The translations under genes were made by a program, and so were the position numbers. Below are positions 55,861-64,000 of a DNA stretch of 64,000 nucleotides, piece by piece. This DNA is from Theropithecus gelada (Eukaryota; Chordata; Mammalia; Primates; Cercopithecidae), in the NCBI RefSeq assembly GCF_003255815.1, contig NC_037673.1, forward strand, positions 88,164,980 through 88,228,979. Direction: 5' to 3'. Positions within the stretch are counted from its first letter, which is position 1; the number at the start of each line of letters is the position of its first letter. The notes under the pieces are model-generated. The model had not been told where the DNA came from. It did not search any database and worked only from the letters and a program-made list of their open reading frames with translations.

Positions 55861-56504
55861 TTCTATACGCCTACTCACTTGATTATAAGATCATTTTAAC
55901 TGAATATATAATTTTTTTCAGAGAAAAGAATACATGCCCAAGAAAGAAAAGATGTTCACAAGAAAAAATAGTGTAATTTTGGACTACAGTTACTATCATG
56001 TGCTGAATGACGTGGAAATTTGGTGATACACACGATGACCATTGAGATTTTAATTTAGATATTATTTCTTCTTCCTTTTTATATTTCCTGAGAAAAGGGT
56101 AGAAATACTACCAAAATGGCAGCCATATTTTTTAAGTAGCACCAAACTCAGGATAATTGGTCTATTTTATTCTCATATGCAAAAGATAGTGTTTGTTGCA
56201 CATTTAAGGAGAGTATTAAAATATTCTGAAGTCCAAAAAGCTTAAAGTATCAATTATCCTTACCTTTTTCCTCTATATAAAGTACCAGGATATATGATGA
56301 TTTATAATGAAAAATAGATTTGTATCAGGAAAGGAAGTTTTAAACACAAATGCAATTTCAAGCTTTCTAACATTGAAAAAATATCACTCCAATTTATATA
56401 TTCCCTCTTTGAGAAGCTAAGGACAAACAGTCCTTATTTGTGTTTCTTCCTAACTTTGACAGCTTTATCTCGTCTCACTCACTCTCATGTTTCCTAGCAT
56501 TCAG
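55861..56504. other. Unassigned non-coding DNA
   Basis: No gene or nameable repeat. Confidence 0.5.
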
Positions 56505-56640
56505 ATTCACTGAACTTCATATATTCATTTACTTAATCAATAAATATTGGCTCACACTGTAAGGCATGGAGACAAAGTAGTGAATAAGACTAAATAAGGT
56601 CCTTCCCTTCATGAAGCATAGTTACAGCAGAGAAATAAAT
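56505..56640 (-). repeat. LINE-2 3' end relic, antisense
   Basis: ATATTCATTTACTTAATCAATAAATATTGGCTCACACTG, GGCATGGAGACAAAGTAGTGAATAAGACTAAATAAGGTCCTTCCCTTCATGAAGC follow the antisense L2 end (GGGATACAGCAGTGAACAAAACAGACAAAGTCCCTGCCCTCATGGAGC). Confidence 0.85.
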
Positions 56641-56803
56641 TTAAAAAAGCAAAATAGTTCAATATTATTCTAGATGCATTAGTGATAGTAAGCAATAACG
56701 TGAATGAAAGTGACTGAGTAGATGGAATTTTAAAAATAGTAATTGAGTAAAACCTCTCTGAGAAGGTAAAATTTCTAAGATCTTTTAAAAATGCACCACT
56801 GTT

Positions 56804-57108
56804 GGCTCAAGCCTGTAATCCCAGCACTTTGGGAGGCCAAGACGGGTGGATCACGAGGTCAGGAGATTGAGACCATCCTGGCTAACACGGTGAAACCCTG
56901 TCTCTACTAAAAAAATACAAAAAACTAGCCAGGCGTGGTGGCGGGCGCCTGTAGTCCCAGCTACTAGGGAGGCTGAGGCAGGAGAATGGCGTAAACCCGG
57001 GAGGCGGAGCTTGCAGTGAGCTGAGATCCGGCCACTGCACTCCAGCCTGAGTGACAGAGCGAGACTCCGTCTCAAAAAAAATAAATAAATAAAAATAAAA
57101 ATAAAAAT
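56804..57108 (+). mobile_element. Young AluY, cercopithecid AluYRa-like, slightly 5'-truncated
   Basis: Starts at GGCTCAAGCCTGTAATCC, about 13 bases inside the full-length Alu start, and contains ACAAAAAACTAGCC, GGCGTAAACCCGGG and GCTGAGATCCGGCCACTGCAC, the marks I associate with Old World monkey AluYRa. The A-tail is AAATAAATAAAAATAAAAAT-like. A perfect 15-bp target duplication AAATGCACCACTGTT flanks it (56789-56803 and 57109-57123). Low divergence and intact duplications point to a recent insertion. Minus-strand open frames at 56851-57142 are Alu translations. Confidence 0.96.
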
Positions 57109-57139
57109 AAATGCACCACTGTTTGAAGAGTTGAATTAG

Positions 57140-57166
57140 CAATTGTTAATTTTTAATTAACAATTG
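57140..57166. repeat. Perfect 12-bp-arm palindrome
   Basis: CAATTGTTAATT (57140-57151) and AATTAACAATTG (57155-57166) are exact reverse complements around TTT. The arms include GTTAAT/ATTAAC, but the spacing is not that of an HNF1 site. Confidence 0.85.
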
Positions 57167-57714
57167 AAGGCCAGAATGAATCCCTCAAATCTCAAGAACC
57201 TAATGTATCAGTTACAGGGTAGGTAATTGGGAGTTTTAGAAAATTATCAGGGTCCAACGCAAAATGAAAATGTGATACCTCTTGTTTAAAAATTATTTAA
57301 AATTTCAAGATGGTGGCAGTGAAGCATTAAACTAAGCACTGACCTGTCTATGCAGGGCAGGTCGTATGTTCATGAAGCTAGGCCTGAAGAGCCTAGACTA
57401 CTATAGATTGGAGTCTTTGTGGATCAGAGCATTGTAGAAGTTGAAGACATTAGGCTGGGGGATGGGCACTGCATGGTAAGTCTGATTGTCCTGGTAACAA
57501 AAGACCTAGAAAACTGGGACTTCCACAAAATGTGTGATGTACAGAAATGCACATTCCAAGGAGGAGTATGCCCTAAATGAAATCCGGGAGGTAGGTCAGC
57601 CTCAAGACTATGTTCCCTCCTGCACCTGCAACTGTATTCATGGCCCTGGAAGTAGTTTTGTAAAAGCATCACTTTCTTCCTTGCTTCAGAACTTTGCAAA
57701 TCTGTAATAAACCC
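57167..57714. other. Unassigned DNA with a minus-strand open frame
   Basis: The minus-strand frame at 57424-57816 (130 codons) is the longest here outside repeats but shows no recognised domain. The region is less AT-rich, and an AATAAA at 57706-57711 followed by CCCCATCCACCACC resembles the end of an LTR read on the plus strand, so an old LTR is one explanation. Not assigned. Confidence 0.4.
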
Positions 57715-57835
57715 CATCCACCACCTGTCTCCATCCTGACTATGAACTCCAGGAAGGAAGGTAAGAGCTGAGTCTGACTTATTTTCTCCAGCTCTTAACC
57801 CACAGTAGATTTTCAATTATTCACCGAATCACCAA
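57715..57835 (+). repeat. Possible LINE-2 3' end relic
   Basis: CATCCTGACTATGAACTCCAGGAAGGAAGG, GTCTGACTTATTTTCTCCAGCTC and CACAGTAGATTTTCAATTATTCACCGAATCACC parallel the L2 end (CTAGAATGTAAGCTCCATGAGGGCAGGG, TTGTCTTGTTCA, GTGCTCAATAAATATTTGTTGAATG). Divergent. Confidence 0.55.
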
Positions 57836-58608
57836 TCAGTGATTTAATTAATAGATAATTTCATCATGTGGTAGGTGACACTGTGGAAATTTTTAGAAGA
57901 AAATATAGCTGACACTTTTATATTACAAACTTTTGTTTGGGAACTAGATTATTAAAAGATTAAATTCCACCTTCTTACCTTTTTTTGGTTTTGTTTGTTT
58001 ACCTTGTAATGGTGTGTGAATAAATGTATTTAGCAACATAAGGACAAATAGCATCAAATATCAAACTTATTGACTAAGTGCCAAAACTAATTCCTAGTCT
58101 TCATTCTCTTAGTTATTTTTCTCCCACAAATAGGGCAGTTAGTAATTAACACAAGATTATAAAAATGTCCCGTAAGTGCCTAAGAGTTATTAAAATGTGA
58201 TGACAGATCACCGATCCGATTTGACATTTTTCATGTAATTTGGTTGACCAGAGAAATGCAAGTCACTCAGAACATCTGCTAAAAATTACATAGTGAGTCC
58301 AAAGAAGGACAAATCATTTTTCTCGTAAATTGCACAAATAGTTTGCTTATTCAGAATTTTTAACCTAAATTATGTTAGTATTCAACAACATGATTATTAA
58401 CATATACTGTCACTTACTGTCACCTTCAAAGTATTAGCCCCTACATTGCCTTCAGTATAAAACACACAGAAGAATAAATGTATTTATCCAGTATGTGGAA
58501 TTCTGACTGCTCACAGGTATTAGAAAAAGGCAATAATTTGGGATTTTGTTGCCCTAACTTGTCTCAGAATCACATTTGGGATTTTTATTTTAAAATATAC
58601 AGACTCCT
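57836..58608. other. Unassigned AT-rich non-coding DNA
   Basis: No gene or nameable repeat in about 770 bases. Confidence 0.5.
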
Positions 58609-58931
58609 GGTTGGGCACAGTAGCTTGTGCCTGTAATCCCAGCACTTTCGGAGGCTGAGGTAGGTGGATCACCTGAGGTCAGGAGTTCAAGACCAGCCTG
58701 GCCAACATAGTGAAACCCTGTCTCTACTAAAAATACAAAAAGTTAGCTGGGAATGGTGGCAAGCACCTGTAGTTCCAGTTACTGGGAAGGCTGAGGAAAG
58801 AGAATCGCTTGAACCCAGGAGGTAGAGGTTGCAGTGAGCCGAGATCGGGCGTGGCACTCCAGCCTGGGTGACAAAAGCAAACCTCCATCTCAAAATAAAT
58901 AAATAAAATAAAATAAAATAAAATAAAATAA
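58609..58931 (+). mobile_element. Alu SINE (AluS-type) with AAAAT-rich tail
   Basis: GGTTGGGCACAGTAGCTTGTGCC through AGATCGGGCGTGGCACTCCAGCC, then an AAATAAAT and AAAAT tail. It carries the Alu-borne AGGTCA-GG-AGTTCA direct repeat (58676-58689), a DR2 motif common to AluS copies. The minus-strand open frame 58687-58941 is Alu-derived. Target duplication unclear. Confidence 0.95.
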
Positions 58932-59132
58932 AGATTCCCAACTCCCTTCTTGGAGATTCAATTTAACATGTATAAAATGAGTGAGGAATATGGTTTTCAG
59001 GCACTAATTTAAAGTATTGCTTATGACTGGAAAGTTATGGAGAAAATTGAGTTAGGCACTCAAAACAAAAACTATTCACATATTGAAAGGGGGTTGATGT
59101 GAATACACAGGTCAATCTGCTTCTGATTTGTC
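58932..59132. other. Unassigned non-coding DNA
   Basis: Short spacer with no recognised element. Confidence 0.5.
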
Positions 59133-59145
59133 AAGAAAGAAAGAG

Positions 59146-59228
<83 letters not shown>

Positions 59229-59230
59229 AG
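59133..59230. repeat. AAAG microsatellite
   Basis: About 24 AAAG units with GAG interruptions at the left end. No Alu body is attached to it here. The minus-strand open frame 59072-59290 translates the repeat. Confidence 0.97.
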
Positions 59231-59628
59231 AATGACTATACTAAGAGTTATGATTAGTTTCTGTTTAGAATGTCTTCTTTTCTTATACATTATAAGGTTT
59301 CCCTACCTTCAGTGAAGAGTTAACTGAGTTCAAATTTCCATGAATGTCTGTGTTTCCTGGATGAACTGCAGCATATATTCAAAAGTAAATTATCTTGCCA
59401 TACCTGGCTGTATTCTCTGGACATGGCAGCCTAGGAAGTTTAGACTGTGCCTTCTAAGCCATACGAGACAATAACTTGTCATTACTCAAAATATGCAGTT
59501 GGCATGGATATGCAGGCATAAGTGACTTCTCTCTTCCTTCCATAAATATATTCTAACAACAATGCTTGTTTTCAAACCTTTTCTACCAACTCATATTAAC
59601 TAGTGAAGAAGAATCTGGTTCATTATTT
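59231..59628. other. Unassigned non-coding DNA
   Basis: No gene or nameable repeat. Confidence 0.5.
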
Positions 59629-59931
59629 TATTTGTTTGTTTGTTTGTTTTGAGATGGAGTCTTGCTCTGTCACCCAGGCTGGAGTGCAGTGACGTGATCT
59701 TGGCCCTCTGCAACCTCCACCTCCCGGGTTCAAGTGATTCTCCTGCCTCAGTCTATCAAGTAGCTGGGATTACAGGCATGTGCCACCACACCCGGCCAAT
59801 TTTTTGTATTTTTAATAGAGACAAGGTTTCACCATGTTAGCCAGGATGGTCTCCATCTCCTGACCTCGTGATTTGCCCACCTCGGCCTCCCAAAGTGCTG
59901 GGATTACAGGCTTGAGCCACCGCACCTGGCC
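59629..59931 (-). mobile_element. AluY-type SINE, antisense
   Basis: The plus strand opens with TTTGTTTG repeats, GAGATGGAGTCTTGCTCTGTC, and closes GGGATTACAGGCTTGAGCCACCGCACCTGGCC. The CTTGAGCC end (sense TCAAGCC) again suits a cercopithecid Y-type copy, although the AluYRa blocks GCGTAAACCC and ACAAAAAACTAGCC are not present. Likely target duplication TCATTATTT (59620-59628) and TCATTATGT (59932-59940), one mismatch. Confidence 0.95.
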
Positions 59932-61504
59932 TCATTATGTTTTTTTATGTGTATTTGTGAAAGCTTCTAACAGAATCTTATCCTAATACACTTCTCTGAA
60001 ACTCTCAGCATCCTGGCCACCGCTGTTGGACAACATCTTGAAGGCCTATACAGTAAGAATAATTAATTTTCAATTTATAGGCATCTGTTATCAATGAAAA
60101 AGGTACAAGAACAAACCCACAAACTATAAACCTCATTCCTGTAATATCATTCCTAGTGCCAATTTAGGCACTAATCACAAGAATTTCATTAGGTAGATTC
60201 AACCCATGTCTAATATTTTATAGAAAATGCTGACAGAAATTAAGTGGTTTGCCATGCAACAGTTATTAGTAAATCTGGTATTTATGACTCAGAGGTCTCA
60301 GGTTTCCAGTATATTACTCAGCAACTATACATTTCTTTCTCTTTTTGTATGTGTCAGTCATATGCTGATGTTGTGACTGAACTTCTGCAGTGAAATCAAT
60401 GTATTTAACCTTCAAAGACTGGCAACCATATCCTGCTTCCTCCTGGTCTTTTCACTTTTGAAATATACTATGGGCTTCTCTCACGTATTTTCTCTGTACT
60501 ATAGTAGGCTGCTTGCTAGTAATTTCACTTCTTGAGAATATTAATGGCATAAAATTATGACAGTCACTACCATTTTTTTTCTTAAAATGCAGATTGCCAG
60601 GTTTAGCAATTGCAGATTGGATTTGAAAGAGAAGAGATTCAAATGCAGTAATCCTGCCAGAAGACATAGCTCCTTCACTGATTTAGAATCAGTGAAATGT
60701 GTGACAGGAAAGACTATGTTGGAAATAGGGCTTGATACATGTTTCAAGAGCAAAATTGAAACTACCCTCTCATGGATTGCAGCTATAGATCACTAAAAAG
60801 ATCTTCACATAAGCAAAAGGCTGCAGGCCCTGCCTTCGTCTTCATCCTTCTTAGGGTGGAAACATCTATTTCAAAATTAGATGTGTCAGATCTTTCACAA
60901 TTCATTGCTGAAGTACATGCCTAAAACTGTCTCTTATTGAAAAATATATTAATTATATTTCTGCCTTTTTATCATGTAAATTTAGAGCTCATGAAAGGAA
61001 CCAGATGGACAGCTTTCAGAAATGAATCCTTCCTTTGATTAAAAGACAAGGAGGAAAGTTTCTACATGCTCCATCTCTGAAAAGCTTCCTCCTAAAACTT
61101 TTAGTAGTGTTGAATTAGTTGGAAATTGTGAACTCCACGTTTTTGTTGTGTGTTTTGAATGCCAAGTTTTTGGTGTGTGTGTATATGTGTGATGGTGGGA
61201 GGGGCGGGGACGAAGAGGGAATAATTGTTAGTGCCAACAGCAATCTTAAGTTTTCTTACAAGTATTATCTTGATTGGGATTTTGGACCTTTAAAGATGAA
61301 AGTATTTTAATTAATTAAACAGCATTCCATACATCAAGTGAAAGTAAAACCATAAAAATAACAGAATACAACTCTTAACATTTCAAATGTACTTCTTCCT
61401 GTTCTGAAATCTCTAACTCATCTTACTAGATAGAATTCACTTTTTCAAACTATTAATCACTAATAACACATCAGACTACTAGGAATATGTATTTATTGTT
61501 TTAT
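59932..61504. other. Unassigned non-coding DNA
   Basis: About 1.6 kb without a supported gene. Overlapping open frames on both strands at 60452-60796 are chance. A GT-rich run and a G-rich segment (GGTGGGAGGGGCGGGGACG) at about 61170-61215 stand out in AT-rich DNA. Confidence 0.5.
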
Positions 61505-61650
61505 TTCCTTAATGAAATAAGGATTTATTGAACACCTATTTTATGTCAGCCCCAGTATAAGATGATAATGCAATGGTTGGGTGAATAAAAAGGCACCAGT
61601 TATACTCTGAGGACATTGGTATTCTAGTCCAAAATGCAGACAGGCCAATA
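61505..61650 (-). repeat. LINE-2 3' end relic, antisense
   Basis: GGATTTATTGAACACCTATTTTATGTCAGCCCCAGTATAAGATGATAATGC and GACATTGGTATTCTAGTCC follow the antisense L2 end (TTTATTGAGCACCTACTATGTGCCAGGCACTG...TTACATTCTAGTG). Confidence 0.85.
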
Positions 61651-62819
61651 TCAGGAAAAGCACAAGACTCTGAGATACCAAATTAAGGAATTAACTTCAG
61701 TCATATTTGGGGGACAGAAACAGGAAAATGGTAGATACGAGAATTGATGATCCTGGAGGCAGTTGACTCAGCTAACCCAGTTCAGATAATGGCTGATGGT
61801 GATATTTAGTGGTGGTTTTAAATGAGTTGTTTTTAAGATTTCATATTAAAATTGAGAAATTCATCACTTAAGCCTTGTTCATTCGATTTTGGTGTTAAGA
61901 AGTTACTGATGGGGTATCTAGAAAAATGCATACATTAATATGGAAATGCATCATCAATAAACTACAGTAAGGAAGCCCATGAGGAGCTATGAGGACAGGC
62001 TCACTACCATGTAGGATATCTCTTAGCAAGATATTAATATTTAAAAGATTACTAACATCTTGCAATTTATCTTGGAGTATGGCTTCTACTTAGCTTCCTT
62101 CCTTTTCTGGTCACATTGGTTTTTGGGGCACTATCTAACTAAGTTGACAACTATAAAATAAAAACAAAGACTAGGCTTAGATTTACATCTTGGCTTATTG
62201 ATCTTGCAGTAAAATAGATCTGCTGGTATTACAAACCCTATTTATCTTACTTGATGGAATTTCTGTTGTTTTCCTGGCTAATTATTAAGATTAGTTGAAT
62301 CTAATATTTTGTTCTCAGGTATTGACAAAATGCTTAATTGGAAATTTGGCTAATTCTGTTGCCTGTTGCCTGCTTCCTCCAGAAACAGGAAACCGAAAGT
62401 TTTTTCTTGGTTACTGCTATCCTTGGTTTATAGTAAGGCTCAGAATCTTAGTTCTCAAGTATTAGCTTTTAACCCAACACTAAAATAGAAAGAATTACAC
62501 ACTGATATCACGCAGTATTCAGTCTTAGTTTTATTGTTAAGAATCTTTTTCTAGGGTGTCATAACTTTCATCAATAGTGGTTTGAGATGTAGCAGCTTTA
62601 AAACATTTTTCCACGTTACAAAATTACTCTGCTTTCTAACATGATATGGCTTTAATTTTGAAAATAATTTCATAAAATTTTTCTCCAGTTCAATTGATTT
62701 TCATGGTATTAAGTATAAAAAATTATGCTTCTTTTGGATTAATTTAATCAGCATCATCTTGGAACAATACATCTCCTAAAATGTTGATTATTTTCTGCAA
62801 AGCCCTCCTCTCCTACCCA
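61651..62819. other. Unassigned non-coding DNA
   Basis: About 1.2 kb, no gene or nameable repeat. An ISRE-like GAAACCGAAA lies at 62389-62398. Confidence 0.5.
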
Positions 62820-62945
62820 AACTTCTCGAAAGCTCCATGAGAGAAGGGACTTTTACTACCTTGTTCATCACTATATTTTCAACACTTAAAAAGACTGACT
62901 CATAATAAGTTCTCTTCTTTTATTACTTGAATGAATGATAGATGA
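62820..62945 (+). repeat. LINE-2 3' end relic
   Basis: CTCGAAAGCTCCATGAGAGAAGGGACTTTTACTACCTTGTTCATCACTATATTTTCAACACTT and ACTTGAATGAATGATAG match the L2 3' end (AAGCTCCATGAGGGCAGGGACTTTGTCTGTTTTGTTCACTGCTGTATCCCCAGC...TGTTGAATGAATGA). Confidence 0.88.
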
Positions 62946-63257
62946 GTAAGTGTGGGAAGTATTTGTAAGTATAAAGTCTACAGTCATTACCCTGGGCTTT
63001 CATTATGAACAGCATAAAATGATTAGGAATTTATTTTTTTTGTAATGCTGATAGAAACTCGTCTTTCGCATTGTGTTTTAACTTGTTAACAGTATGCCAA
63101 ACATTTTAATTTGTTTTTTGTATTTATACTGTGCAGAAATCAGTCTATTTATCACCCCTTTTAGTAAAAGCCGAAAAGTCTGTGTAAGCAGGTGACATTC
63201 AAAAAGCATAAGGCCATTAAGGATGCAGAGCTGGGAATCACTGGAGTCTTCGGAGAG
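62946..63257. other. Unassigned non-coding DNA
   Basis: No gene or nameable repeat. A minus-strand open frame at 63078-63263 has no recognised content. Confidence 0.5.
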
Positions 63258-63492
63258 AGGCAAAGTAGTGGTTAAGGATGTGGACTTGAGAGTGGACTCC
63301 TTGGAGTTAATCTAGGCTCTGCCTTTTATAAGTGTGAGCCCTTGAGCAAGTTACCTAATCTCTTGGTGCGTCAGTGGACTCCACTATAATAGAGTTATTG
63401 TGAGGATCAAAGGAGTCAACACGTATAAATTGCTTAGAGCAGTGCCTACCAACTAGAAAATACTCAATAGATAGCAGTGTTTATTATTTCTA
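63258..63492 (+). repeat. MIR SINE, near full-length
   Basis: AAAGTAGTGGTTAAGGATGTGGACTTGAGAGTGG, GAGTTAATCTAGGCTCTGCC, TATAAGTGTGAGCCCTTGAGCAAGTTACCTAATCTCTTGGTGCGTCAG, GAGTTATTGTGAGGATCAAAGGAG, AATTGCTTAGAGCAGTGCCTACC and TACTCAATAGATAGCAGTG follow MIR from its tRNA-like head (with A and B box remnants) to its 3' end. The best-preserved MIR of the window. Confidence 0.95.
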
Positions 63493-64000
63493 GCCAAGGG
63501 CCCTTTCTACTCTGGGCTAGAAGGAAAGTGGTTTCTTCAAATTTTTCTGTATAATTTGTCTTCGAATACATGTATATATTCTATGATGCATCATAAAGCA
63601 TGGCAACCTGTGCTTTCTTTAAATGCTATACTTTAAGTACCGTATTATTTTATATAAATATAAAATAAAATCTTTTATTTTATGTTTACCATTTTATTGT
63701 ATCTATCATAATTCATAGGGATTTGTACATTTTGTTTTAAATTAAAATACCCCCATCCAGAAAGGAGTGATACACAGAGAGTTCACTCCAAATCAGTGAT
63801 GAAGCAGAAGTTTATGAGAAGTAATGAAGGGCATTGCATCTTTTCAATTAGAAAACTCACTGTCAAGTGCCAATCTGCATCTGTAGGGACAAGGTTCCCA
63901 GTTCATCTCTGAAATAGAAAACACTGCCCTAAATTTTTATTGATTTTGGTGACAATAGCTAACAGCTGCAAAACTGTCTCCCAGGAATTGGAATACCATG
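63493..64000. other. Unassigned AT-rich non-coding DNA
   Basis: No gene or nameable repeat to the window edge. AT-rich alternating sequence at 63646-63690. Confidence 0.5.

Noticed and set aside
58676..58689. AGGTCA-GG-AGTTCA DR2 retinoid-type motif
   Set aside because: It is part of the AluS consensus and present in very many genomic Alus, so it has no specific meaning here.
62389..62398. ISRE-like motif GAAACCGAAA
   Set aside because: The eight fixed bases of GAAANNGAAA are expected about twice in both strands of 64 kb by chance, and there is no supporting context.
1..64000. CRISPR arrays, bacterial operons, tRNA, snRNA, 7SK, Y-RNA or rRNA genes
   Set aside because: None was seen. The direct repeats present are microsatellites or transposons, and tRNA-like sequence appears only as MIR heads. 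The window is mammalian nuclear DNA.

Overview
The window is AT-rich mammalian nuclear DNA. I find no protein-coding gene, exon or functional RNA gene in it that I can support. It is best read as an intergenic or intronic stretch of an Old World monkey genome (Cercopithecidae). The taxon call rests on two Alu copies (13042-13342 and 56804-57108) with features I associate with the cercopithecid AluYRa lineage: TCAAGCCTGTAAT near the 5' end, TACAAAAAACTAGCC, GGCGTAAACCCGGG and, in the second copy, GAGATCCGGCCAC. Both have intact target-site duplications. Species within the family is not resolved, and all family names here come from recall of consensus sequences, not from a database search.

Layout. 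1-11930 is mostly unassigned AT-rich DNA with MIR and LINE-2 relics and an L1M tail carrying a local inverted duplication (8265-8445). 11931-13358 holds two antisense Alus. 13359-21020 is largely repeat-free and contains the most interesting segment (16230-17110), in which nuclear-receptor half-sites are arrayed with exact DR5 spacing. 22130-24160 is an unusually long LINE-2 split by an MST LTR. 24865-30990 is a stack of old elements (THE1/MST fragment, HAL1-like element, MLT1-like LTR) broken by Alus and a MER1 DNA transposon. 33100-34815 has a divergent pair of hAT-type transposons and two MIRs. 36925-40095 is a nested LINE-1 block on the minus strand: old L1M pieces, a younger L1P that has lost its reverse-transcriptase region but keeps a broken endonuclease reading frame, and an MLT1 LTR. 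Beyond this lie an Alu with a long purine microsatellite tail, a probable class I LTR (40993-41541), a LINE-2 tail and a second class I LTR (43019-43538). 44000-53480 is mostly unassigned, with a polypyrimidine tract and a few MIR and L2 relics. 53480-59931 has LINE-2, MLT1 and four Alus with AAAG and AG microsatellites. 59932-64000 has L2 and MIR relics in otherwise unassigned sequence.

Nothing here forms a pathway or operon. The longer open frames are Alu, LINE, LTR or simple-repeat translations, or look like chance. The biology on view is the order of transposon insertions, local rearrangement of old elements, and a few candidate cis-regulatory segments, of which the DR5 array is the only one I would put forward strongly.
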